Shown here in pieces: positions 44,647 through 63,500 of a stretch of 64,000 nt of DNA. The number at the start of each line of letters is the position of its first letter. The stretch's first letter is position 1. The stretch is taken from contig JACKQL020000018.1 in assembly GCA_018296165.2 (NCBI GenBank), forward strand, positions 868,001 to 932,000. Reading direction: 5' to 3'. Under the pieces are notes generated by a model. The model was not told the DNA's origin and searched no databases. It saw only the letters and a list, made by a program, of their open reading frames with translations. The DNA comes from Termitomyces sp. T153. Lineage: Eukaryota; Basidiomycota; Agaricomycetes; Agaricales; Lyophyllaceae. Both the position numbers and the translations under genes were made by a program.

Positions 44647-46390
44647 GGGGTAGTAGTCCAACTGGTTTGTCGTGTGCAATTCCAGCGTGTTCCATTTTAG
44701 GCAGAACCGTTACAAACACGTACAACTGGATTGGGTTCTTTCAACATTTGAATGAGCCTTGATAAATATGAGTGGTTGGTGGCTATGCGGAGAGGCGAGA
44801 CTCCAGGGGCGCTCAGGTCAGAACGGGGATATAATTGACTATCGTATCCCCTGAGATGGCTACATGGAAACCTCAGATGTTGAGAAATTGGAAGTGTTGT
44901 ACGATGCAAATCATCTTGCAGAAGAAGTGACGGTCAGTAGCAGGGCAAAACGTGTCCTTGTTGACTAAAAAAACATTGCATATATGGTCAATACAGAAAA
45001 TGGATGAACTAAATTCTGAACTGGCGTTAAGCAGTTCCCTGGACCTAGCCCTTCCTCATGTAACGCTATCCTTGCCTTTGATACATTTTGCGCCTCGACG
45101 GGTTATTTCAACGCCGCCGGGAAGCCTCCGCCCGCACATGCTTGACTAGCCAGGCTTTGTAGTGCAGGCCGACCAGGACCGAGCAATCAGCACGTGGTTC
45201 AATGAGGCAATGTGACCACCATGCTCGTGACGGATTAGAAAAAGAGAAGTTTCCCCAGTGCAACGGATTTGGGAGAGGGTCTAGGCCTTTGCTGACCAAG
45301 CAGGTCGTGGCACGGGTAGGCGTGAGGATAGGAGTCAATAGTTCGATCAGGCTGCCGAAGTACTGTGTGGTCCATCGGATGGTCTGGTGTGGTTTAAAGC
45401 CAAGGCTGCCGGTTTGATTGGGTGCCCAGCCGAAAAGGTGCGGCATGTCTGTCACATGGTGGTTCACTGGGCTATTCTGTCGCGGGTTCCAAATCTCGGG
45501 ATTGTTCTTCCGAAAGTAGCGTCTGGGCGTGGGGAGGGTGGAGTCGTGACCACCCTGAGTTTGGATTGACTAGAGGGAGGCTTGAGCTGGCCGAAAGGGT
45601 TACCGCCCTACACCAATCAACTCCAACTAAGCATTGCCGAGTACAGCTGGGTTTAGAAATTGGGAGGGCACGTTAGCGGCAGATGGTCAGTGGGACTTAG
45701 GTGTGGGAAGTAGTATGAACTCCGACAAAGTCAAATTGTAGTAAAAAGTGGCTATGAGGCGTAACCGGCATCAGCTGAAAAGGGATCGGGCCGGAGAACT
45801 AGTTGGAGTGTCCGTAATTACCACCCCCATTACGTATTGCAGGGCTTAGGACACGAAGGTCATGTGTAAAATAGGCCTTTAAGATAAATAAAAACGTATC
45901 ATCATCATCATCAAGTACTTCATGAAATCACAGTCTATCACAGTCTCAATGTCATGGCCAATTCCGATGCTGTCACAGCCAAAATATAACAATCACTAGA
46001 AACCATTGGAGTGGGCGAGAATATTAATTGACAGTCTGTTCCAAGCCTTGACATAATCTTCTACATATTCTGCTAGGAATCCCACTAACAGCACCGGGGC
46101 AACTGCTGATAGGGTCATAATGACTCGAAGATTCCCGGAGTTCAATTGAATGCTGTCTACTTATCGAAAGTAGATTGTGGGTCACTTGCTCTGAGGTAGT
46201 TCCACGAGTCTTGAAGTCTCTTGAAACTAGTTTCGAGCGCGATATCGTGGAAGATGATAAGAACCTTATCAGGCACGCGATGTCACATATGCGTGTGAAG
46301 GTCGCCACGAACCGCAATGACACCTTGTACATATGATTCCACACCCACATCCTCATCATTGAAAGCATTCACCCACTAACATAGTCCTCG
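44647..46390. other. Intergenic region between transposon and SDR gene
   Basis: 1.7 kb with short ORFs only. An ATC repeat (TATCATCATCATCATCAAG) lies near 45897. The minus-strand ORF 46024-46368 has no motif. The final part is the likely SDR promoter. Confidence 0.4.
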
Positions 46391-47746
46391 ATGATGTTTG
46401 GTGGAAGCTCATCCCACAAATTCGATCCTTTGTCTGACATTATAGACTTGAAAGGAAAGGTCATCATTGTAACTGGTGGAAAGTGAGGATATAGTCGTGC
46501 GAGCGATTCGAAGTTGACCGAGTTGATGCCAGCAAGGGCATTGGATATGCTACCGTTCAACATCTGGCGCGTGGCGGTGCAAAAGTTTACCTTGCCGCTC
46601 GCAACGAAGAACGCGCAAGGAAGGCGATCGAGACACTTCGTCAGGGGGGTTTTACGCCGGGGAATGGAGAAGTGCTGTGGCTCAAACTGGATTTGGGCGA
46701 CCCAAGTCACGCGAAGAAGGCCGCGGATGAGTTTTTGACAAGGGAAACGCGTTTGGATGTTCTGAGTACGTGATGACTTCTGAAAGAATTGTGCCTTTCA
46801 GGGTCTGAAAAGTATGAACTTGCTTTAGTCAATAATGCGGGTTTGTAAGGAGGGAACTTACATTTCCTACCTCACAGCTCGCTTATTCCGGATTACAGGG
46901 TGATGACACCTTACGAAATGACTTCACATGGTAAGATAGAGTGTGTTCCTATTGAGTAGATGCTTATCAGGATGAATAGGTGTAACGACCTTGGTTACCG
47001 TAAAGTGAGATCCACGGTGACCTATTCTGCGTGTAATTCATTGACCCGCCTCATAGCTATATCAGTCCTTTCGTTTTCACGCGAACATTATTGCCTCTCT
47101 TAATGGAGACAGCCAAGGAACTAGAATCAGATGTGCGCATTGTCAACGTGGGTGTACACTTGCCGGCCAGCTGGTCTGCGTGCCAATAATTTGTTCGGAC
47201 AGTTGACCTCGATTGCACATAAATTCGTTTCCTCGAGCATTAGTTTCAAGGATAAAGCAGACTTCAATATGAAGTATCAGATGCATTTCTTGCCTGCGTT
47301 TCAAAGATATGGTGTGTGTTTTTTTTCGACTTGCGATTACCTGCTGCCCAATGAAATGTGCCCGAGCGCTGTCTAAATTTATCGTCCTTCTGTGGTCCAT
47401 AACGCTTCAAAAACGCATATTGGCCGCTAGTCTAGCCACTCCCATAACGGTCATCGCGATCCATCCTGGAGGTGTCGATACATTTACGCAAGATTGGCCT
47501 TTCCCCACGTTCTCAAAGTGGCTTGTGGGATTGGCCATCGCTGATCCAGTGCATGGAGCCTATAATTCAGTATTCGCGGCCGCATCAAAGATGGTAGCAG
47601 GCAACAAAGAACGGTATCGCGGCATGTATCTGGAAAGTAGCCCTACGGGACGGATCGCACAAGTCAGCAAGTCATTGCAGAACGAGCAGCTGGGAACTCA
47701 GTTGTGGGGAATCACAGAGAAGCTTCTGGAAGATCTTGGACTATAG
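46391..47746 (+). CDS. Short-chain dehydrogenase/reductase
   Basis: NAD(P)-dependent oxidoreductase of the classical Rossmann type. Eight exons (46391-46482, 46533-46765, 46829-46844, 46899-46930, 46980-47004, 47057-47147, 47203-47311, 47367-47746) give 325 residues in phase. Motifs: KVIIVTGGNKGIGYATVQHL (TGxxxGIG cofactor loop), LDLGDP, VLINNAGLVMTPYEM (NNAG), TVNYISPFVFTRTLLPLM, VRIVNLTSIAH with the catalytic Ser region, and RYALSKFIVL, giving YxxxK. IHPGGVDTFTQDW follows. It resembles the retinol dehydrogenase/WW-domain oxidoreductase-like fungal SDRs. Substrate unknown. ATG at 46394 is an equally good start. Confidence 0.9.
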
Positions 47747-48690
47747 CTATGAGGCGTCGAACAACACGATTGACAAGGCCTTCGTCTACAATGGGGTCAT
47801 GTATCATGCTAGTGTCACTGTCCGAGATTGATCAGACTTCAAAAGTTGAAATGCGATAACAAAAAAAGGGCCGTGTTTGGCGCGTTATGTGGCAAACGCG
47901 CTTATTACGTCCAAATGAGTGTGGGAATATTAGGGCGCGTCAAAAGCGGCACAGCCAGAAACGCGCCTCTCTTCACCAAACCATCAACATCTTTGCTACC
48001 CGTATGGCGACACATTATACGCCGAGCCTTCTGGCTCTTGCTAAATTACATCTTGGGTACCCCAGCAATGCTCCCGTACGTATTACTTATCGGACTCCCC
48101 CTGGCGCGAGGCGCTCATTGTGGCTCTTTGCATGTCCTTGCTTTTCAAGAATGACATGGTTCCGGACGCGTACCTTCATGAGCTACGCCAACACACTATG
48201 TTGTATCCTCACGATACCAATGTAAATTAATCGTCTGGACCCCCACGACAAGTTTCACTTACCTCATGTAGTTTAATATCATATTAGAACCAGGGAAAGG
48301 ATGTAAGTATTTGGTCGGCGTTTGGGATATGCACTATGTGAGGTTACTCAGTATATCCTCTTAGTTGGCAAAGTGACTTGCTTCGAGCAAGGCTGCAACA
48401 ACCTGTTCATATCTCTCACCCGGCGCTCCAGCTCCCCGGATGGTGGCCTCAAGAATGGCCTAGGTTCCTTGTCTGCTTATCATGTAGGCTTTCCATCTTT
48501 CTTTCTGTCAATTGCCTCTCAGTCGAACTATTCAGGATCACATTGCTACCCATCCCACGCATACCAAGTGCCGAGATGGCCGCAGGAGACAACAACAGGC
48601 TGTGACTGTCTTAGGATCTGTCGTAAATTATGCTGTGAGCGGCACAAATTAAGTATCTTAGATGAATAAGCGCTCATACTTACTGAATAG
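47747..48690. other. Intergenic region and probable 5' exon of the SNF2 gene
   Basis: Must include the promoter and the initiating exon of the next gene, because the first open frame begins after a splice-like TAG at 48690. No unambiguous ATG/donor pair in the right phase could be picked; ATGGCCGCAGGAGACAAC near 48575 is in the wrong phase unless another intron exists. Confidence 0.35.
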
Positions 48691-51600
48691 GTGTCGGGAT
48701 CCTCATCAGGTGTAAAGATAGAACAGTCACGTCTTCTGAATGCCATTAACAATTCATTTGGAACCTCTTCAAGCAAGCATGCGACCACCCAGAGGTCCGA
48801 GCCAGTCAACGCAAACCGACATGTCAAACTGGAGCCCACAGAGACGAAACTTTTGGGACTTGTCTCTGGCACCGGATTTACCGCTTCTGCTCAGCTTCAT
48901 AGCTACAAGGCGTCTAGCCTCATGCGCATTACACCGCATTCCGCTGCTTTTTACAGCAAACCCATCACATACACTTCCACGCGGAGTGTGCTCAGTCTAA
49001 TCCCAGCGTGTACGAAACCCGGGATCTCAGAAACTCAAGTGTCACGCAAGCGCTTACTGGACGTGGAAAGGAACGAGCCTGCACAAAATCCGCTAGCGGC
49101 TCCAGACGTCAAAAGACGTAAGCTCGAAGAGATACCTGCAAACTTTGACATACCTGATCACCCTCTTTCCAATCACGCTACGCCTGGAAATGTCGAGGCT
49201 ATTGGGGGAAGAATCTCTGCTATTCAGAATGAAATTATGGCCAAAAAGGATATCTTGAATCGTCTCAGATGCAAGAAAAGGCCCACTAAAGCTGATCTTA
49301 GGCGCATAGAGAAGGAACAGGTCTCGTTCACTTCCCTCCGTCGTCAAGAGGATGACCTCAATGCTTCATTTCCGAACTTGTCCCCTGTCAAGAAAACCCT
49401 TTCGAAATTCCAGCCATCGTCGGCTCTTCTCCAGGAAAATGGGGTAGTTATTGCCCCTCCGCCATTGAACCACCCATTCCCACAACAGGTTGTTCTGGGC
49501 CAGCCGCCCATTGCCTCGGGTTCTAGCGTTTCCGATCTTGCAGGGGCTTACGGTGATAGTGAGGATGATAATATGGGCGTAAACCATCACGAGTACAGTG
49601 ATAACCTTGCTTTTGGTGTCTTGCAGCGCATTGGCCCAATGCTCCCTGAGATTGCGCCATTGCAAGGCTACGAGTACTTTGACGAGAATGGTGACTTCTA
49701 TGGCAAGGGTCGTGACACATTTGTCGGACCACAAGCAAAGGCGGATGAGTGAGTCTTACCTCTTCTGTCTCGGTCACAATACTGACCTCTACTCCAGCAT
49801 CAATAAATTCTTCATTGAGGCTGGAAATGCTGCGCAGTTCGATGGAAATGCCAGGTTTGAACAAGCACTCGAGAAATTGGGCCTTCAGAGCCAGTATGAT
49901 CTTCTGCCTGGTATGGAGGTCGCTTTGATGCCTCATCAAACATTTGGTGTAGCTTGGATGATAGAAAAGGAGAAGAGCCGGCTTCAAGGTGGCTGTCTGG
50001 CAGATGATATGGGACTCGGCAAGGTTGGCACTGCCACTCTTACATTTGATAACGGCTAACTTGAACGTTTTCTTTCTGTGTATTGAGACTGTTCAAGTGT
50101 GCGCCCACTCTGTTTTTGTTTCTCTTATGCTTGTCTGATTGAGATTACTTCGGCAGGATCGCTACGCTCGTGAAGAACCGATCAGAAAATCCTATGTGCA
50201 AAACCAATCTCATTATCGTTCCTACGGCCCTTTTAGACCAGTGGAAATTGGAGATAGAGTTAAAAACCAATTGTAACTTGGAATGCTTGATCTATCATGG
50301 TTCGCACACAATAGTCCAGAATTTCTCCCCGATCTCATTGTAAAAATGCAGGTTCGAAAAGACCTAAGAGGAAAGAAGATTTGCTTAGATATGATGTTAT
50401 TCTGACAACTTATTCGGTGAGAGGTTTAGTTGTCCAGTCATGACATCCGTGTTCATGATGGCATTGAAGACAATGGCTCTGGAATGGCCCGACCACGAAA
50501 ATGAGATGAAGAAAGAAGCGAAGACCAAGGCTAGGAAAAAGGATGACTTCATTGGTGACAATTCAGACGACGGAGAGGTAGGGTCAAAGAAAAAACAGGA
50601 GCAAGGACTTCTCTTCCAGGTCGAGGTAGATCAAATTTTTCGCGTCGAAATCCTGCATGTTCTGAGTACCTCAGTTCTTCCGTATAATTCTTGATGAGGC
50701 GCAATCTATTCGCAATCGAAGGACAAGTAAGATCATCTTGAATGATTGAGGAGGATTTTGATCATCATATCCAGGAACATCCAGGGCGGTGACAGACTTA
50801 CAGGCAACCTACAGGTGGTGTCTCACAGGGTGATTTGGTTTTCGGTCTATTAAGCTTTTAATTTTCTACTCATACTCCAATTATCCAGGACCCCAATTGT
50901 CAATAGCCTTGTTGATGCTTATGGTTATCTGAGGTTCCTGAAAGTCAGACCATGGTATGACTGGGAAAATTTCCACCGCCATATCGGGAGCTTGGAGAAG
51001 AGAAAACGTAAGCTATTTGATCCTCATTGAAAAGTTAGAAATGACACCAGTGTTTACCCAGCCCATCTCGCCCTATCACGCCTGCAATCCATCATCACAA
51101 CATTCTTGCTTCGGCGCATGAAGGATACCACGATGGATGGCAAGCGCCTAATCGAATTGCCCGAAAAGAAAGTTTCTCTCGTCAAACTCCAGTTTTCCGA
51201 AGAAGAACGAGATATCTACAAGATGGTAAGCTTCTCTTTTTGATGTCCTTAATTTGATCTTGTTCTACTGCCGTCTCAGGTCGAAGCCGGTGCTCAAGCG
51301 AATTTTAACCGTTTTTTGAGAGCGGGCACTGTCCTCAAGTAAGATTCTCAGCTTACTCCCGTAGTCGGACAAACCAGATCTCTAATAGGAACTACACGCA
51401 AGTCCTTGTTTTGTTACTGCGACTGAGACAGATCTGCTCCCATCCTTCTCTCGTTCAGGAAGGTGGAGTGACCTTCGTCTCCCATGATCCAGCCGATGAT
51501 GATAAAAGCGGGGTGGACGAGGAAGTCATGCGAGCTCGTAGACTAGTATCTCCGGAGTTTGTCGAGAGAATGAAGGCAAAATTCAAAGCTACTGCTCTGC

Positions 51601-53341
51601 AGCGGATGGAAGCGGAGAAACAGGTATAGATTACATATGTTGATCTGTTCATGAAGCTCAATTGAATTCCAGTCGGCCGATGCTACAGCGGAAGACGAAG
51701 AATGTCCCATCTGTTTTGACGCTCTCACGGATGCCGTGGTCACCCCGTGCACTCACGTTTTTTGTCGTGAATGCATTGGTAAGGCATTTCTGATCAATGT
51801 ACAGGCCAATTTTTTAAGTTTTTCGAATTCCGCAGTCGACGTTCTTAATACACCTCTGGTGGTCAATCCGGATGGACTTAACCAGTACAAACCCAAAGAG
51901 CGCCCTTGTGTGTCTGAAGTTCTCCATGGATTTTTAATCCTCACTTTATATAACAGGTCCCACATGCCGTGGTCCTGTCTGTGCGGAAAAACTGTTTTTT
52001 CGGACAGCGTTTTTACCTTCCGATGTGGAGTTTTTGTCCGATGACGATGTCAAGGTGGATGATGATGATGATGATATTGTCTCGAAATGCAAAGGCAGGA
52101 GAAGGTCGAGATCTGAGCGATCACGTAGAATTATTCAATCCGATTCGGAATCCTACGACGATGACGACAACGACAACATGTCCGATTTCATTGTGGAGGA
52201 CGACGAAGACGAGGAGGAGAATGCTTGGCGCATGAAGCGTTTGGGTAAACGAAAGGCATTAATTGTGCTCGACTCTGATGACGAAGAGACTCCTGAGGAG
52301 AAGGAGGTCATCTTTGGAAGGAGAATTACCAGGACTGCCGAAGCAATCAAACTCACGTCCAAATTCTTGCCTTCGGCCAAAATGAAGGTATGTGCACGCC
52401 AATGTTTTGAAGGCTCAGTCTCTCATAATATCCTCTAGTACATGATGGAGCGACTCGACGAACTCTTGGAGGAGCATCCAGATGAGAAGGTTCGTGGATG
52501 CTCCGAGTAGTCCTTTGACATCTACTTTACCTTTAGTCAGACTTTGGTCGTATCCCAGTGGACAGCTTGTTTGTCACTTGTCTCTGATTATCTGACTGAG
52601 AGGGGTGTCACCCATGTAAAGTGATTATCACACTTTATTCTTTCTTTTCAACTCTGCCATTCAAACACCGTTGCGTTTCAGGTATCAAGGTGATATGAAT
52701 CGAGTAAAACGTGATCAAGCTATTCGTGTTTTCGTGTCGAGGGACAAAGCCCGAGTGATGCTTATGTCTTTGAAATGTGGAGGCCAGTTGTCTTGTTTTC
52801 TTTCAGTTTGTGTTCTAAATGACGTCCAATCAGGTGTTGGTCTCAACCTGACCCGTGCTAATAATGTAATCTCTCTTGATCTCGGCTGGTCTCAGGCAAT
52901 CGAGGCTCAATCGTTCGACCGGTACGGACGTAAAACGAGTTGTTCGAAGTCAAGACGACTCACATGTGAATCACAGAGTTCATAGACTGGGTCAAACTCG
53001 TCGTGTTGTCATACAACGCCTTGTCATCTCTGATACCGTCGAAGACAGAGTGTTGGCCATGCAAGAACGCAAGGTACTGGTCATCCTCTGCTCGCCGCCG
53101 CCGCCTGATGCCTAGTTGCAGCAGCAACTTGCCGATGGAAGCTTAGGCGAGGGATCCGGCAAGAAAATTGGCCGTAAGTCAATAATAATACTGAGCTACC
53201 TCTTTTGATACTTCGCTTCCAGGCCTCACTGTCAAAGAACTCGGTAAGGCTTCCTAGACTTTCAACTCAACAAGTCTGAGCATCTGACATGCAGCTAATC
53301 TGTTTGGCCTTGACCATCGCGGCCGACTTCTTGAGAACTAA
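48691..53341 (+). CDS. SNF2-family ATPase with RING finger (RAD5/RAD16/ULS1-like), 5' exon unresolved
   Basis: Chromatin-acting DNA translocase fused to a ubiquitin-ligase RING. The N-terminal ~350 residues are disordered and basic, with a [10 protein letters not shown] nuclear-signal-like patch. Helicase motifs in order: LPHQ-like [14 protein letters not shown], Walker [19 protein letters not shown] (completed by an 11-nt exon at 50088-50098), [11 protein letters not shown] (DEAH position), LTGTPIVNSL, and [20 protein letters not shown]. The RING ([20 protein letters not shown], then FCRECI, and CPTCRGPVC) is inserted between the two lobes, as in RAD5/RAD16/HLTF. After an acidic stretch come [32 protein letters not shown] and [15 protein letters not shown] (motif VI). 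It ends [13 protein letters not shown] at 53341. Many introns of 45-70 nt. The RING subclass suggests post-replication repair or SUMO-targeted ligase roles; orthology is not settled. Confidence 0.88.
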
Positions 53342-54690
53342 ATCGGAATGCATGAATCATACATTGTGAATAATACCCACGAAATATTCTAATATTCTGT
53401 CCGCCAATGTTTATATGCACTCGTCTTGTCTCCGTAACCTACAATTCCGAGAAGTTGAGACGACTTGACTCTCGATCTCACGTTGAAAGGATCAATCAAA
53501 TAGTCTCCAAGTTCTCATACGTGTGTTGAATCAAAAATGAAGTTTGAAGCTTTGAAGCTTCGCTGCTCCTGCCAGAATGCAGCATGGGGTCTAGAAAAAC
53601 TTTCTGGAGGAGCTCCTGCTTGATTCGATTCAAAACCTGAGTACTCGGACGCACCGTTATATAATATAGATATAAGTATCCTGTCGAAAACTGTAGATAG
53701 CAATCTCACATCTCAATGAGTAGTGTCGAAAGGGCGAGTCAAAGTGTGAAGCTCGGAAATGAGGCTTGTCTCACAGTCTCATGGAGGGATCGGTCACCGG
53801 TCTACTTCATTCCTTTCCAGGTTTTCCTCAATACAGCATCATAGACTGATTACAGCATCATCGACTGGTCACAGTTTCATGACTGTCTGCCAACGCATCT
53901 ACTTACCCCTGAGCTGTCTTCACGCTTGATGAGAACATGCTCTAACCGACACGGACCCCTTTGCCCGGAGGTCCCAGCACCAGAGCTTTACATACTCTTT
54001 TCCCGGAGTAGTACGTGATCCTTGTGTAGTACTGCGCTGACATTTTCTCATACTTCTTTATATAGTTACTGACGGTAGCCTGATAGCTGTGAATTTTGTC
54101 GATCAACGGGCTCGGCTACGCCACCCTACCATATCTAACACTGTATCCGGGGTCACTTGGCCCGCCACATCTGATGACCAAAATTTACCGTAGGGAGAGC
54201 TGTATCGGTAACGCATGCGCGAACAGGATCGTGTCGCTGCCTTCTGTCAGGTCAATTTGTCCGGAAACAATCATCCTCGCTTTGCAACCGCCCATATTTT
54301 CCCTCGAGCCTACTCTTCGAAAGGTCCTCATGTGATCTCATGCGATGGCCCAATCTCCTATGTTAACCTCAGGGTTTATCAAATGGGTCGACAGAGGCTT
54401 CTCTAGTCAAATCACCAACTCTGTACCTCTCGTGGAGCTTGGGGGCTCCATCAAGATTGATTGACTTCCAAAAATCTGATGCTCCAGCTTCTTGCACCAA
54501 ATGCACTAGAGCAAACAACAGAATGTCCTTTTTTCTCTTATGTAGTCCTAGGCTGTGATTACTCTCCTTCGTTTGTACTATTCCAGCAGCCAATGATCGG
54601 AGCAGTGGAGATGATACCGTATAGTCATGAAATCAAGCGTAATATTTCACATTACATATGCTTTAGGACGAGCAAGATTTTTTCGTCCAT
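53342..54690. other. Convergent intergenic region
   Basis: 3' flanks of the SNF2 gene (plus) and the SPE3-LYS9 fusion (minus). A short direct repeat, TACAGCATCATAGACTG / TACAGCATCATCGACTG, occurs near 53832 and 53852. No gene recognised. Confidence 0.4.
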
Positions 54691-57434
<2,744 letters not shown>

Positions 57435-57568
57435 TGTAGTTCAATTTGTTGTGCAAACTTGAGAGAAATTTTGAGATGAGTGATTCGGCGCTATCTTATC
57501 GAGATGATGATCGAGATGAATCAGACAGATCCAAGCACACGTGTGCTAAAAAAGTTACATCGCTCACA
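57435..57568. promoter_or_regulatory. Bidirectional promoter between SPE3-LYS9 and TRM4-like gene
   Basis: Only 134 bases separate the two start codons on opposite strands. No clear TATA box is present. Two GATGA-type direct repeats (GAGATGATGATCGAGATGA) sit near the middle. Shared transcription control is likely but not shown. Confidence 0.6.
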
Positions 57569-60535
<2,967 letters not shown>

Positions 60536-63500
60536 GACAGCAGATATCTTAAGCTGTATACTCATTATCACTGTGTAACACATTGGAGAATGTCATATCA
60601 CTCTATATTACAAATTGTCATGGTAAGTTGGACAAGTAGAAAAGCCCCATTTATCTGACAATTTTGGTTGCTTTATTGAGAAGGCATTCTAAATATGGAT
60701 CAAAGGCTTGGGAGGTCACTTAAACCTCAACCACCATCATGGTCAGGAAAAGGCATGTGCACAATGACACCTTTGCCAGTGACCAGGACACTAGGACTCT
60801 ATTGAGTGCTGCTGGCACTATCCACAATGCCATACAAGCTATACACAAGTTGTTTAGATGTACAGAACACACCCTACTATTATGAACTGAACTGAAGATT
60901 ATAATTAGAACTGAAGATAATCACTAGCCTGAGAAGCATGAACAGCCTCTCTTACCTAAATGATAGTTGATATCTACTGTGGGCACAAATTACTCAGCCC
61001 TCTACCCCTTGAAAATGGCTGCAAGAGCTGGACAAAGGACAAATTCAAGCAGCTCAGCCTTACTATCCACCTCTGAGCCCACAAGTCTGACTCCCCATGG
61101 AAAACATGAGATTATCTGGAAAAGTAAGCACATACATCCAGACAAAGGAAACTAGTCCCCCTGAGATCACCAGGCCCTACACATCTCTACTCAACCACAG
61201 CAGAAAACAGCAAGAGGGTAAGTATGGGGACAACAAGCTCCTTGAAAGCAGTGTGCTCCTATTTAGAGACAGACATGCACTCACCTGCAAAAATGCCCAG
61301 ATCCCCATCCCTATCCAAATCAAGCTCCTCAGTGCCTTTGCCCCTAACTGTGTCCCTCTCCTTGGTGAACTACTCAAGGGCATCCTCCTCCAAGATATAT
61401 TTGTCATCCATGCCTATAGTCTCAACTCAGGGCCCAACTGGAAATCAAAAAGAGCCTCAAGCCTGCCACTATAGTACCCAACCTCTCCCAGCTTACTCCA
61501 GAGGCCTCCTAACCCCTGGGAGATGAAAATTCTGTCTGGCAGATGGTCCAAGGAAGGGCAAAATCCAACAACACCCTCCCCCCCCCTGCTATACCCACCC
61601 TCCCCCAAAGCAGTACAAATAGCCCAGGAGAAGCAGAAAGGACACCTCAAATGCAATACTTGTCATGGCCCATCTCTGGACCTCTGGACCTTCCCCCCAC
61701 ACACCCCAAATGCTCAGACCATCACCAGCACCCCCTCAACTCACCCCAACCCTTGTTCACCCACAGTGCCTGCCCCAGCTAACTCTGACGCTTCCCTAGC
61801 AAACCCTGATGGCCCCCTGGCAAGCCCTACCACTCCCCCCATTCTCCTCCAAGCCCCTGAATGTCTCCAATGCTTCCCAGAAACTCTGGCACACACACCA
61901 ATGTGTCACTATGGCCTGTCTGATCAGAACTGACACCTGCCAGACCCATGTGGCCCTGTTGACTCCACTGTCAGACCTGCAACTCCTAGAAGAGCCCCAG
62001 TAGTTAGTATATGAACTGTAGAGTAATATCTGCTATGGCAGTCTTGATATTACCTACTTATATCTGTGTCTGTTGATTAAGACCCAACTGTTACTGGGCA
62101 CCATTACTGACATTGCAGACTATCTTAGCTGGGCCACACCTGATGTGGACACAGCACAAGTATGTACCAGTCACACAACTTGATTATGTGGAATCTAGCC
62201 TCAAGGCCTGGAATAATGTAGCCATTGCATGGGATCCTAGCAGCCATGAGACTTCTGGATCACAAGCCTCATCATGTGGAGTCTAGCCTTTGCATCTAGA
62301 ACAATAAGGTCAAGACCTTCCTTATCAATGATTGTAAGTGACATTACCTGGCAACAACAATACTTTTCCTCAAAAAGGGATATATTAAAGGCCATGTGAC
62401 CTCTTACTTATCATTTCTCTTGTCTTGCTTACAAACATACCTGAATAGCATCTACTCTTAAGATATTGACATTAGGTATGCTCTTTTTTTTTCTGTTACT
62501 GACATCTATTATGCATCTTGTTGACATCACATATGAATACTTGGTTACCATACTGACATCCAGTATGTATCATGGACACTCTGGCAGACACTGTTACTGA
62601 CAGTAACTATATTTCCTTTTTAAATACTATACCTATGAACAGTATAAATACTGCTTGTATATAGAGACAAAAGAACAACAAGCATATTGTTCTCCTCAGT
62701 AGCCCTCAGCTTACCAGCTTCAGACTTCTTTTCTGTCTATGAGGCTCATCATTGTTAATGGCTTAGTGACAAGCCTCAGTGACCTTGTACTTGATTTAGC
62801 ATAAGTACCAATTACAGATACTCTATAGTGTCTTTGTCTCTATGATGCTAGCAACTACAGCTAGCAACTAGTTTGCATTCATCCTCCAGCTTATACCAAT
62901 GTCACTTATTCTTTTTTATCCATCTCCTTCCTGTTGCCAGGCCTTTATCAACCTTAGCAAACTATTTATTGCCCTCTGCTTTTGTCCATTCTCCCTGCCC
63001 TTAGCAAATTCACTTTCCCTCTATCCCTGATGATGCCTTTACTTCCTACTGCTTAGCCCTCCTTTCCTAGCATCTTTTACTACTCTCCTCTTAGTGACCT
63101 TTTTGTCTTCATCCTTTTCTCTCCTTATTAACCAGTGACTTGGTGAATTTTTGTTACAGTTCAACAATCCAGGCTAGTGATAGTGGTCTTTCCTACTTGC
63201 ACTGTTACTTCATCCCCTGATCCCTTTTAGTGCTCTAGTTTTCTGAAATGTTTACCAACTCACCCTCACTACTTTCTATTGCCAGCTACCCTATCTGGTT
63301 GCCAGTGTTTGGTATTCTTTTGTTTTCCTGCATGGCAGCTAGGCAGCATAGGAGCACATCACTGTTATGTTTCTGAGTCTCATCTCTGTCTTTATTTCTG
63401 TCTCTAGTCCTGCATCTTATTCATTTTATTTTGTTCTTGTCTCTGTCTTGTCTCAACTCCATCTTGTCTTGCCTGCTTCAGTTTTCTTTATTGTTGCCCA

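Noticed and set aside
45897..45915. ATC repeat as a meaningful element
   Set aside because: Only a few units; ordinary microsatellite.
61523..61933. 136-codon Pro/Ser-rich ORF with Cys pairs as a gene
   Set aside because: Lies inside the CpG-void tract with broken frames on both sides; more likely a repeat remnant.
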